DNA of 40,111 nt from Occultella glacieicola (GTDB taxonomy: Bacteria; Actinomycetota; Actinomycetes; Actinomycetales; Beutenbergiaceae), in NCBI RefSeq assembly GCF_004353825.1, contig NZ_SMNA01000021.1, positions 1 through 40,111 of the forward strand. Direction: 5' to 3'. The position numbers and the translations under genes are program-made. Within the stretch, counting starts at the first letter, position 1. Every line of letters starts with the position of its first letter. Below the pieces are notes generated by a model, which was not told where the DNA came from, searched no databases, and worked only from the letters and a program-made list of their open reading frames with translations. Shown here one piece after another: positions 1 to 8,130 of the stretch.

Positions 1-1
1 G

Positions 2-757
2 CCCTCCGGCTCCCCGGTCCCGCCGCCCCCCGGTTCCCCGGTGCCGCCACCACCCTCCGGCGCCCCGCTGCCCCCGCCGTCGGGCCCGCCGGTGCCGCCG
101 CCACCGTCCGCTCCGCCGTCACCGTCCGCTCCGCTGCCGCCGCCACGGTTGTCCGAGCGGATCCAGGGTGGTCCCGCCGAGCCGGCCCGCGCGCCCCTGC
201 CACCGGCCGCGCCGGCCAGGCCGCAGACGGCGAAGGAGCGGGCCGCGGAGAAGGCCGCCGGGGTCAAGGAGCGCCCCCAGGACTACGTGCAGGGCTTCCG
301 CTGCTCGCGTAAGCACCTCAACGACCCGCGGGTCTCGTTCTGCCGCGTGTGCGGCATCCGGATGGACCAGATGACCGGGGTGCTGGTCGAGGAGCGGCGT
401 CCGCCGCTGGGCCTGCTGGTGCTGGACGTCGGCGCCACGTTCGTCCTGGACGACAACTACGTGCTCGGCCGCAACCCCGACTCGGACCCCGCCGTCCGGG
501 AGGGCGTGCTGCGTCCGATCCGGCTCGACGACACCTCCGGTGCCCTCTCGCGGGTGCACGCCGAGATCCGACTGTCCGGTTGGGACGTCGTGCTGATCGA
601 CCGGGGTTCGGCCAACGGCACCTACGTGGCCGCCTCGGACGAGCAGTCCTGGCAGCGGCTCACGCCGAACCAGCATTTCGTGCTCACCCCGGGCACCCAC
701 GTGCGGGTGGGGCAGCGGACGTTCACGTTCGAGTCCTCGGCGGCCCGGTTCAGCTGA
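2..757 (+). CDS. FHA-domain protein with proline-rich N-terminus and zinc-ribbon-like motif (5' partial)
   Basis: The frame is open to the left edge, so the true start lies outside the window. The visible 251 residues begin with about 65 residues of Pro/Ser/Gly low-complexity linker. A Cys/His cluster follows (CSRKH...FCRVCG), resembling a small zinc ribbon. The C-terminal ~100 residues form a forkhead-associated domain with the hallmark pieces YVLGRNP, SRVHAEI and RGSANGTYV, whose conserved Arg, Ser, His and Asn contact phosphothreonine in FHA domains. The inferred role is phosphothreonine reading downstream of Ser/Thr kinases; two kinase genes lie within 6 kb. Its stop lies 24 bases from the convergent antiporter stop. 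The full domain content upstream is unknown. Confidence 0.85.
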   Translation, partial: PSGSPVPPPPGSPVPPPPSGAPLPPPSGPPVPPPPSAPPSPSAPLPPPRLSERIQGGPAEPARAPLPPAAPARPQTAKERAAEKAAGVKERPQDYVQGFRCSRKHLNDPRVSFCRVCGIRMDQMTGVLVEERRPPLGLLVLDVGATFVLDDNYVLGRNPDSDPAVREGVLRPIRLDDTSGALSRVHAEIRLSGWDVVLIDRGSANGTYVAASDEQSWQRLTPNQHFVLTPGTHVRVGQRTFTFESSAARFS

Positions 758-781
758 CGGCCGCAGGGTTGGGCGGAGCGG

Positions 782-2935
782 TCAGGGTCGCGGCGACCCC
801 GCCGGTTCCACGTCGGACGCCCCCGCCGGCCCCGGGCCGTCGGTCCCGGAGGTGACCAGCGTGCCGAGGGCCTCGGTGAGTTCCGCGTCGACGACGTCCT
901 GACCTGCCCAGACCGTCAACATCGCGGCGGGCACCCGGTCGCCTCCGCCCGCCACCGTGCCGGCACCCGTGGCCAGACCGGCGGATGCGACCCGCGCGGC
1001 CGCAGCGACGCCGTCGGCCTCGCTCCGGTCCACCACGCGGTAGGCGAGCCCGTCGGCCCGGAGCGCGGCCAGGGCGGCGCCGTAGCGCCGGGCCAGCCGG
1101 CCGCCGTCGGGAAGGTGCAGCAGGAGTTCCGCCCCCCGCGCGCGGGCGATGGCGGCGCCGGTGAGTACGGCGCCTCGGCCGTCGGCGTCCCCGCCGGCGA
1201 GGACCAGCACCGGGGCGTCGGCGGCGGCGTCCGCCTCGGGCAGGCGGACCGCGACGACACTGAACCGGTGCGTTCCCGGATCGGCCCCGTCCGCCATCCC
1301 GGGAGCATGCGCCGCGAGCCAGTCCGCGTCCACGAGCAGCACGGCGGCCTCCGCGGTCTCCGCCTGTAGGAGCAGGTCCGCCCATGGGTCGCTGCTGAAC
1401 CGGGACAGCACCGTGGCCCGGGCCCCGGTCGCGTGCACCCGGGCGGCGAGGGCGTTCAGGTCCTCCACCGTGCCTGCCATCCGGGTGAGGTCGCCGGAGA
1501 TCCCGGCACCGAGTTCCAGGGGCGCCTGCTCGCGCACCACGAGCCTGCTCAGCACCAGGGCGCCGGGCCGGCCGGTACCGAGGAGGCCGGCGGCGGCCGC
1601 CGCCATCCGGTCCGCCCGGGATGGCTCGTCCACGAGGACCAGGACCCGGTAGGACTCGTCCAGGCCGAGTGCGGCCCGCTCGGCAGCGGCGATGTCCTTG
1701 GCGATCGCGCGGTCCGGGTACACGCGGCGCAGCAGCGGCCCGGTCATCATCGTGGTCAGCACCGCCATCAGCACGAGCAGCGTGAACAGCTCGCCGTCGA
1801 GGACGCCGAGCTGCCGGCCTATCTGCAGGATCACCAGCTCGGTCAGCCCACGGGTGTTCATCAGCACGCCCAGGGCGGTCGCCTGCCGGTTCGGGACCTT
1901 CATGAGCCGCGCGGCGCCGAACGCCCCGACGAACTTGCCACCGACGGCGACGAGCATGATCAGGCCGAGCTGCCACAGGCCGGACGCGGTGATGCCGCCG
2001 ATGTCGGTGCTCAGCCCGGTGACCACGAAGAACAGCGGGAGCAGGAGCAGGACGCTGACCTGTTCGAGGCGCTCGAGGATCTCCTCGGTGAACTCCGCGG
2101 CGTCCTGGCGGGGCATGATCGCGCCGAAGATGAACGCGCCGAAGATGGCGTGGATGCCGATCATGTCGGTCACGAACGAGGAGGCGAGGACGCCGATCAG
2201 CACGATGGCGAGCAGGTCGGGCGTGAGCCGGCCGGCCCGGCGGTAGCCGCCCACGAGGCGCTTCAGCAGGGGCCGGACGATGCCGAACATGACGGCCGCG
2301 AAGGCGGCGGTGAGCACCACGATCCGGATCACGTCCGCGGGTCCGTCGCCCTGCACCACGGCCACCACGAACGCGAGCAGCGTCCAGGCCAGGATGTCGT
2401 CGACGGCGGCGCACGCGAGCGCGAGCACACCGGTGGAGGTGCGGTGCATGCCACGGTCGGTGAGGATCCGGGCCAGCACCGGGAACGCCGTGATCGACAT
2501 CGCGACGCCGAGGAACAGCGCCAGGCCGAGGAGCGGGACCTCACCCTGGTCGGTCTCGTCGTGGAACGGGTACAGCACCAGGGACAGGCCGGCGCCCAGC
2601 GCGAACGGCAGGATCACCGAGCTCAGCGAGATCGTGCCGGCGAGCTTCTCCCGGCCCCGCACCAGTTTCATGTCGAGCTCGAGGCCCACGATGAACATGA
2701 ACAGCACCAGACCGAGCTGGGCCAGCAGGTCGAGGTAGGGCAGGATCTCCGGCGGGAACAGCTTGGTGTCCAGGTCGCCCGGCAGCAGACCCAGGACGCT
2801 TGGCCCCAGTGCGATGCCGGCGATGATCTCACCGACCACCGGCGGCTGGTGGACCTTGCCGGCGAGCCGGGCGAACAGCCGCGCGACCACAATGATGACG
2901 GCGATCGCCAGGAATACGTGCGCCGCGATGTGCAT
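782..2935 (-). CDS. CPA2-family monovalent cation/proton antiporter
   Basis: A 717-residue membrane protein. About 12 hydrophobic segments fill the first ~400 residues, beginning at once with HIAAHVFLAIAVIIVVARL. Family signatures include PPVVGEIIAGIALGPSVLG near the N-terminus and NTRGLTELVIL around residue 360, typical of Kef/NapA-type Na+ or K+/H+ exchangers. The remaining ~300 residues are soluble and Ala/Asp-rich, and may be a regulatory nucleotide-binding or USP-like domain. An upstream in-frame ATG at 3022 would add 29 hydrophilic residues. I prefer 2935 because GAGGGG lies 9 bases upstream and TM1 then starts at the N-terminus. Ion specificity cannot be read from the sequence. It is divergent from the kinase gene at 3072. 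Confidence 0.88.
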   Translation of the reverse strand: MHIAAHVFLAIAVIIVVARLFARLAGKVHQPPVVGEIIAGIALGPSVLGLLPGDLDTKLFPPEILPYLDLLAQLGLVLFMFIVGLELDMKLVRGREKLAGTISLSSVILPFALGAGLSLVLYPFHDETDQGEVPLLGLALFLGVAMSITAFPVLARILTDRGMHRTSTGVLALACAAVDDILAWTLLAFVVAVVQGDGPADVIRIVVLTAAFAAVMFGIVRPLLKRLVGGYRRAGRLTPDLLAIVLIGVLASSFVTDMIGIHAIFGAFIFGAIMPRQDAAEFTEEILERLEQVSVLLLLPLFFVVTGLSTDIGGITASGLWQLGLIMLVAVGGKFVGAFGAARLMKVPNRQATALGVLMNTRGLTELVILQIGRQLGVLDGELFTLLVLMAVLTTMMTGPLLRRVYPDRAIAKDIAAAERAALGLDESYRVLVLVDEPSRADRMAAAAAGLLGTGRPGALVLSRLVVREQAPLELGAGISGDLTRMAGTVEDLNALAARVHATGARATVLSRFSSDPWADLLLQAETAEAAVLLVDADWLAAHAPGMADGADPGTHRFSVVAVRLPEADAAADAPVLVLAGGDADGRGAVLTGAAIARARGAELLLHLPDGGRLARRYGAALAALRADGLAYRVVDRSEADGVAAAARVASAGLATGAGTVAGGGDRVPAAMLTVWAGQDVVDAELTEALGTLVTSGTDGPGPAGASDVEPAGSPRP

Positions 2936-3071
2936 GCCGGTTGACCCCTCGCTGCCCGGATTGGCGTTGACGATCCCTCGTGAGGCCGGGACCCTCCCGA
3001 TAGACTTCCGCTGATCTGCCACGAATGCTATGGGGTCCGTAACCCACCGAGTCGACGTTTGGGGAAGTCAC

Positions 3072-3896
3072 ATGTCGTTGCACGATCGGTCGGTCCGAGA
3101 TGTGCCGGTCCTCGCGGACTTCGAGGTGGTGCGGCCGATCGGGGACGGCAACCACGGCCAGTTCTTCCTGGCCAGGCCGCCGGCTCGGCTGGGCATCGCG
3201 GACGAGTTCGTCGCCGTCAAGGTGTTCGCCGGGCAGGTGACCGAGGACGCCTACCGGCGTGGCGCCCGGGAGCTGCGCGCGTTCGCGACCGTGGACTCGC
3301 CCTACCTGGCGACCGTCTACGACGCGGTCCTGGACGACCGGTTCTTCTACGCGATGGAGTACTTCCCGCTCGGGTCGCTGGCGAGCCCGGCGCAGCCACT
3401 CGACCACGACCGGGTGCTGACCGTCCTCGAGCACGCCGCACTCGCCGTCGACGCGCTGCACGAAGCCGGGCTGGCCCACGGCGACGTGAAACCCGCCAAC
3501 GTGATGGTCACCGAGACCGGCGGAAAGGTGTCCGACCTCGGACTGGCCCGGGTTTTCGCGGCCGGTGCGGCGCTGACCGGGATGGCGCCGGAGACGTCCG
3601 TGGAGTTCGTCGACCCGGAGCTGCTGCTGGGTGAGCCGCCATCGCGCGCCACCGACATCTGGGGGCTGGGCGCCACCGCGCACCGGGTGCTGTCCGGCAC
3701 CGGCCTGTACGGCGACCTACCTGAGAACCAGCCGCTGCTGGCGATCCGCACGGTCCTGAAGGCCGACGGCCCGACCGTGTCCGAGCGGCTGCCGGTGGCC
3801 GAGGCCGACGTGGTCCGGCGCTGCCTGGCGCCACTGGGGGAGCGGTACGAGACGGCCGCGGAGGTCGCCGCCGCGATCGCGGTCCTGCGCGGCTGA
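3072..3896 (+). CDS. Ser/Thr protein kinase, soluble, with divergent activation motifs
   Basis: 274 residues, essentially a lone Hanks-type kinase domain with no membrane segment. Visible motifs are a glycine-rich loop (GDGNHGQFFLAR), the ATP-binding Lys in VAVKVF, a catalytic loop HGDVKPANVM and a metal-binding DLG in VSDLGLARVF. The usual HRD and DFG are thus HGD and DLG, and the APE motif reads DPE. HGD-type loops occur in less active or constitutively active kinases, so activity is plausible but not assured. The start at ATG 3072 has GGGGAAG just upstream; an in-frame ATG at 3030 is less likely. Its stop is 8 bases from the stop of the convergent kinase at 3905. Confidence 0.82.
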   Translation: MSLHDRSVRDVPVLADFEVVRPIGDGNHGQFFLARPPARLGIADEFVAVKVFAGQVTEDAYRRGARELRAFATVDSPYLATVYDAVLDDRFFYAMEYFPLGSLASPAQPLDHDRVLTVLEHAALAVDALHEAGLAHGDVKPANVMVTETGGKVSDLGLARVFAAGAALTGMAPETSVEFVDPELLLGEPPSRATDIWGLGATAHRVLSGTGLYGDLPENQPLLAIRTVLKADGPTVSERLPVAEADVVRRCLAPLGERYETAAEVAAAIAVLRG

Positions 3897-3904
3897 GTTC
3901 CCGG

Positions 3905-6340
3905 TCAGAACGGGGCGCTCAGCCACCACACCCGGCGGATGTCGAGCCGGTCGCGGTCGGGCCACCACGCGGCCACCAGGTACTCGGTGCGGTCGGGGTT
4001 GGCGAACGTGGTGTAGAGGAAGCCGGGGTCGGTCACCCCGTCCTGGCTGCCGTACTCGTTGCCGGCCGGGTCGTCCGGGGCCGAGTCGTAGAACCATTCC
4101 TGGGTGTACCAGCCCTGGTTGGTGACGCCGTCGTCGGTGAACGCGGCGAGGGCGTCCGTCGAGGTGAAGTGCATCAGGGAGTAGACCAGGCCGTTCGGCT
4201 GGGTGCAGGTGATCACGGCGTCGACGGCGTCGGGCTGGTCGAGGTGTTCGGAGGGGCCGACGGCACAGTTCGAGTCGTTCGGACCGGTCAGGTTCGGTCC
4301 CTCGGGAACCAGGTTGGGGAACGGGGTGCGCATGAAGTCGGCATCGCCCCAGCTGCCGGGGTCCGGCGGTGCCTCGGCGACGACGGGGGTGCTCTCGTCC
4401 GAGGTCTCGCCCTCGGCGCCGACGGCGCGCACGGTGTACTCCTGGCCGGTGGGGGCGTCGTCGACGTACTCGCGCGCGGTGCCCTCGTAGAGCAGGTCGC
4501 CGTCCCGGTACAGCTCGTACCCGGTGGCGTCGGTGACCGAGCTCCAGTTCACCACCGTGTCGCCGTCGTCGTTCACCGTGACGGTCACGGTCTCGGGGGC
4601 CGCGAGGGTGTCGTCATCGCCGCCGCCGCCGAAGCCGCCGTTGGCGGCGATCACGATGAGCGCGATGATGGCGACCAGGGCCACCGCGAATCCCGTGATC
4701 ATGCCGGGGTTCGGTCCGCGGCGGATCGGGACCTTGTGCGCCGCGGTGTGGATACCGGTGTTCTGGGAGGACGGCGTCGCAGGTGCGGAGAGGTAGCTCG
4801 GCATGGCACCGGTGTTCTGCCGGTTCGGGCTCACCCCGGTCGGCATCGGGCCGGTGGGCATCGACCCGGTCGGCATGCCGACGGGACTCGGGACCGGTGG
4901 GGGCATCGACGAGGTGGGGTGCGGGCCGCTGTTGCCCCCGCCGCCCTGACCGATCGGGCCAATGGTGGCGTTCGGGGACCAGCTCCGGTTGCCGGGCGCG
5001 TTGTTGGCGCGCAGGTACGCGGCCGGGGCGGCGGCCGTGACGTGCCATGGTGAGATCCGGGCCAGCCGCGGTGCGATCTGGTCCAGCACCAGCGGGTGCC
5101 GGGAGCCCTGGTGCTCGTAGGCAACCGTCCAGGTCCGGTCGCCGGCACCGACGGTGATCTCCTCGAGGTAGTCACCGGTGATCTGCCGCTCCAGCGGCAG
5201 CCGGGGTGGCAGGTCGAAGAACCGGGCCTCGTGCAACAGCGCCTCGAGTGCCGTCCGGTCGGCCATCGGCACGTTCCGGGTGTCGACCGGGCCGACCTCC
5301 TGGCTCTGCCGGCCGTCGGCGAAGTAGCGGCGCACGGTCAGGGCGAACGGTGGCCGGGGGCCGGTGTGCGCCCGGCTCGGCGTCGGGGTCGGGTGCGGGC
5401 TGCCGGGCTGCCCGCCGGGGGCCGGGGTGCGGGTCGGCTGGGCGGGCTGCAACACGGTCGCGGTGTCGGCCTGTTCCGTCAGCGACTTGAGCGCGGCCGC
5501 CGCGGCGCGGCTGAGGGCACGGCAGCTCTGGTAGCGGTCCTCGGGCTTCTTGGCCATCGCCTTGGCGACCACGGCGTCGAAGCCGGTGCCGAGCCCGGGC
5601 CGTGCCTCGGACGGCTTCGGCGGCTCCTGGGTCAGGTGCGCCGTCATCTTCGCGAACGGCGAGTCGGCGACGAACGGGACGCTGCCGGTGAGCAGTTCGT
5701 AGAGCACGCAGCCGAGCGCGTAGACGTCCACCTGGTGGCCGAGCGTGCGGGCCTCGATCTGCTCGGGGGAGGCGTACGCGAGCGTGGCGAGCATGTTGCC
5801 GGTGCCGGTGAGGTTGTTGTCCCGGTCGTCGATGGCCTTGGCGATCCCGAAGTCGGTCAGCAGGACCTGATCCGGCTCCTCCGGGTCGTCGGGGTCCAGG
5901 CCGGGTGCGAGCAGGATGTTCGCCGGCTTGACGTCCCGGTGCAGCAGGCCGGCCCGGTGCGCGAAGTCGAGGCCGTTGCCGACCTCGGTGACGATGTGCA
6001 CGACCCGTGCCGGGTCGAGGCCGCCACCGGATTCCTGTACCGCGTGGGCGGCGTCGGTGCCCTCGACGTACTGCATCGCGATCCACAGCTGACCCTCGAA
6101 CTCGCCACGGTCGTAGACGGCGACGATGTTGCGGTGGAAGAGCTGGGCGGCGAGGTCCGCCTCACGTTCGAACCGGGTACGGAAGCTCTCGTCCGAGGAC
6201 AGGGACGTACTGAGCATCTTGAGTGCGTCCCGGCGCGGCAGTCTCGGGTGCTTGGCCAGGTACACCGAGCCCATGCCGCCACGCCCGAGTTCGCGCTCGA
6301 TCGTGTAGCCAGCGAAGACCTGGCCAGGCTCGAAACCCAC
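3905..6340 (-). CDS. PknB-like transmembrane Ser/Thr kinase with extracellular Fn3-like and sensor region
   Basis: 811 residues. The kinase domain (about 12-285) is complete: GRGGMGSVYL loop, Lys41, HRDVKPAN 134-141, DFG 163-165, SPE 191-193. A Pro/Thr linker follows, then a compact domain at about 330-430 that resembles the protealysin-inhibitor emfourin fold (RRYFADGR, ALEALLHEARFFDLP, a beta-rich tail). A second Pro/Met/Gly-rich linker leads to one membrane helix at 547-566. Outside the membrane lie a fibronectin-III-like module (about 580-650) and a C-terminal domain of ~150 residues of unknown fold. The GTG start at 6340 is preceded by AGGGGATGGAGCAGG. It lies downstream of pgl but has its own promoter candidate. 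The emfourin-like assignment is tentative. Confidence 0.87.
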   Translation of the reverse strand: MGFEPGQVFAGYTIERELGRGGMGSVYLAKHPRLPRRDALKMLSTSLSSDESFRTRFEREADLAAQLFHRNIVAVYDRGEFEGQLWIAMQYVEGTDAAHAVQESGGGLDPARVVHIVTEVGNGLDFAHRAGLLHRDVKPANILLAPGLDPDDPEEPDQVLLTDFGIAKAIDDRDNNLTGTGNMLATLAYASPEQIEARTLGHQVDVYALGCVLYELLTGSVPFVADSPFAKMTAHLTQEPPKPSEARPGLGTGFDAVVAKAMAKKPEDRYQSCRALSRAAAAALKSLTEQADTATVLQPAQPTRTPAPGGQPGSPHPTPTPSRAHTGPRPPFALTVRRYFADGRQSQEVGPVDTRNVPMADRTALEALLHEARFFDLPPRLPLERQITGDYLEEITVGAGDRTWTVAYEHQGSRHPLVLDQIAPRLARISPWHVTAAAPAAYLRANNAPGNRSWSPNATIGPIGQGGGGNSGPHPTSSMPPPVPSPVGMPTGSMPTGPMPTGVSPNRQNTGAMPSYLSAPATPSSQNTGIHTAAHKVPIRRGPNPGMITGFAVALVAIIALIVIAANGGFGGGGDDDTLAAPETVTVTVNDDGDTVVNWSSVTDATGYELYRDGDLLYEGTAREYVDDAPTGQEYTVRAVGAEGETSDESTPVVAEAPPDPGSWGDADFMRTPFPNLVPEGPNLTGPNDSNCAVGPSEHLDQPDAVDAVITCTQPNGLVYSLMHFTSTDALAAFTDDGVTNQGWYTQEWFYDSAPDDPAGNEYGSQDGVTDPGFLYTTFANPDRTEYLVAAWWPDRDRLDIRRVWWLSAPF

Positions 6341-6384
6341 CCTGCTCCATCCCCTTGAACGGTCGTGCGACGAATGCCCGGCTC

Positions 6385-6413
6385 ACCCTATCGGAGAGCG
6401 GGGCGGCAGTCAG
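6385..6413 (-). promoter_or_regulatory. Promoter candidate for the PknB-like kinase
   Basis: Reading the minus strand, a -35 box CTGACT (6413-6408) and a -10 box TAGGGT (6390-6385) are separated by exactly 17 bases. This would start transcription about 40 bases upstream of the GTG at 6340. The -35 box overlaps the pgl stop codon. Inferred from consensus match and spacing only. Confidence 0.45.
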
Positions 6414-7210
6414 ACGCGCGGGGCGTCGATCCCGGCCGCCGCGGTGTCCAGGAGCCAGAGGGTCACGTCCCGCCCACGCACGGCGCCGGCCGGCGCCTCG
6501 CGCACGTCGGCGGCACCGCCGAGGGCGCGGCGGACCGCCTCGGCCTTCTCCGCGCCGGCGACCACGAGCCAGACCTGGCGGGCGCCCGCGAGTGCCTCGA
6601 ACGTCAACGAGATCCGGTCCGGTGGGGGCTTGGGCGAGTCGTGCACGGCGACGGCGGTGGTCCCGGTGGCGGCCAGCGCGGGGTGGCCGGGGAACAGCGA
6701 AGCGACGTGGGCGTCGGGGCCCATGCCGAGCAGGACCACGTCGAACGTTGGCGACCGCTCGTCGTCGGGGCCGGCGGCGGCGGCCAGCTCGGTGGCGTAC
6801 GCGGCGGCGCCGTCCTCCGCGGTCGCGGCGTCCTCGGTCGCGGCCATCGGGTGCACGTTGCGCGCCGGGATCGGCAGGTGGTCGATCAGGGCCGCACGTG
6901 CCTGGCCCTCGTTGCGCTCGGAGTCCGCGCGCGGCACGAACCGCTCGTCGCCCCACCACAGGTGCACCCCGGTCCAGTCCACGATGGCGGCCAGCGGCGA
7001 GTGCCGGGCCCGCTCGAGCAGGCGGATCCCGACGGTGCCTCCGGTGAGCGCCACGTGCACCGGGTGACGCACGGCCTGGGCGTCGAGGATCGCCAGGAGC
7101 AGCCGAGCCGCGGTCGCCTCGGCGAGCGCCGCAGCGTCGGGGTGCACGACGACGGCGCGCTCGGGTCCGTGCTGGTGGGCCGAACTGCGCACCTCCGGCT
7201 CCCGGGTCAC
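6410..7210 (-). CDS. pgl: 6-phosphogluconolactonase
   Basis: 266 residues, the usual length for DevB/Pgl-type 6-phosphogluconolactonase, which hydrolyses 6-phosphogluconolactone in the oxidative pentose phosphate pathway. Motifs seen are HVALTGGTVG near the N-terminus, WTGVHLWWGDERFVP, and DVVLLGMGPDAHVASLFPGH, which carries the family's GxGxDGHxASLFPG signature with Ala in place of the second Gly. The GTG start overlaps the opcA stop (GTGA at 7207-7210), so translation is probably coupled. The frame is open further upstream, but that part is the antisense/alternate frame of opcA and does not look like protein. Context (zwf, opcA) confirms the function. Confidence 0.93.
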   Translation of the reverse strand: MTREPEVRSSAHQHGPERAVVVHPDAAALAEATAARLLLAILDAQAVRHPVHVALTGGTVGIRLLERARHSPLAAIVDWTGVHLWWGDERFVPRADSERNEGQARAALIDHLPIPARNVHPMAATEDAATAEDGAAAYATELAAAAGPDDERSPTFDVVLLGMGPDAHVASLFPGHPALAATGTTAVAVHDSPKPPPDRISLTFEALAGARQVWLVVAGAEKAEAVRRALGGAADVREAPAGAVRGRDVTLWLLDTAAAGIDAPRV

Positions 7211-8130
7211 TCCGCGGCCACCTTCGGCAGGCCCTTGACGAGGGTGCGTGCGTAGACCTCGTCCGGGTCCAGTCGGCGCAGGTCCTCCATCAGGCAGTCG
7301 GCGATCGGGCGCTTGGCCATCGCGATCTGCTGATCGGGGCGCCCGGCCTGGGTGACGGTCACGACCGCGCTGCCCTCGGGGCGTCGCATCGAGATGGAGC
7401 TGGTCCGTCGCTCCAGGTCGAGCCCGGTGATCGCGGTGGCGCCCGGGTCGTGCTCGATCGTCACCGGAGCCTTCAGGCTCGACGCGAGCCAGGCCGCGAA
7501 CAGATGCGTGGACGGGCGGTCCTGGCTGCCCAGCACGCGCACCGACCGCACCGGCTCGAACGGCGGTTCGTCCAACGAGGCCGCGGCCAGTCCGCGCCAC
7601 AGGGTGGTGCGGGCCCAGGACAGGTCCGTGTCGCCCGGGGCGTAGGTGTCGGCCAGGCCGGCGAGTTCCTCGATCGGCGTGTCGCAGGTCCCCACGTCGC
7701 TGATCCGGCGCTGTGCCATGGCGCCGAGCGGGTCGGCGGACATGTTCTCCGGCGGGTCGTGCGGCCACCACACCACGATCGGTGCGTCCGGGAGCAGCAG
7801 CGGGACCACGAGGGTGTCCACCGTGTGGCGGGCATCGCCGAGCGGGCGCAGCAGGACGACGTCGCTCGCCCCGGCGTCGCCGCCGACCCGGATCTCGGCG
7901 TCCAGGCCCGCGGAGTCGCCGTCGTCGCCCGGGTCGACCACGATCACCCGGCACGGGTGCTCCCGGCTGGCGTCGTTGGCGGCCGCGACGGCCGCCTCCA
8001 CGGAGTCACCGGTCGCGACGATGACGAGGGTCAGCACCCGCCCGAGGGCCACGGCTCCACCCTCCTCGCGCAGCTCCACGAGCTTCGCGCCGATGGCCGA
8101 ACTGGTGGTGTTCTCGAGGCTGATGATCAT
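7207..8130 (-). CDS. opcA: Glucose-6-phosphate dehydrogenase assembly protein OpcA
   Basis: 307 residues. OpcA is an actinobacterial and cyanobacterial factor needed for assembly or activation of Zwf. The characteristic middle section is visible: DTLVVPLLLPDAPIVVWWP followed by GAMAQRRISD and DLSWARTTLWRG. ATG 8130 is chosen over the earlier in-frame GTG at 8142 because GGAGG lies 5 bases upstream and it gives an ATGA overlap with the zwf stop. It lies between zwf and pgl with overlaps on both sides, the standard actinobacterial arrangement. Confidence 0.93.
   Translation of the reverse strand: MIISLENTTSSAIGAKLVELREEGGAVALGRVLTLVIVATGDSVEAAVAAANDASREHPCRVIVVDPGDDGDSAGLDAEIRVGGDAGASDVVLLRPLGDARHTVDTLVVPLLLPDAPIVVWWPHDPPENMSADPLGAMAQRRISDVGTCDTPIEELAGLADTYAPGDTDLSWARTTLWRGLAAASLDEPPFEPVRSVRVLGSQDRPSTHLFAAWLASSLKAPVTIEHDPGATAITGLDLERRTSSISMRRPEGSAVVTVTQAGRPDQQIAMAKRPIADCLMEDLRRLDPDEVYARTLVKGLPKVAAE

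Noticed and set aside
1-160. Proline-rich stretch as a repeat element
   Set aside because: It is codon-level low complexity within the FHA protein linker, not a nucleotide repeat with fixed units.
1433-2944. Plus-strand open frame of 503 codons opposite the antiporter
   Set aside because: His/Gln/Glu-rich shadow of a membrane protein gene; no domain.
5096-6358. Plus-strand open frame opposite the PknB-like kinase
   Set aside because: Antisense to kinase motifs that are clearly real; no ribosome site or domain.
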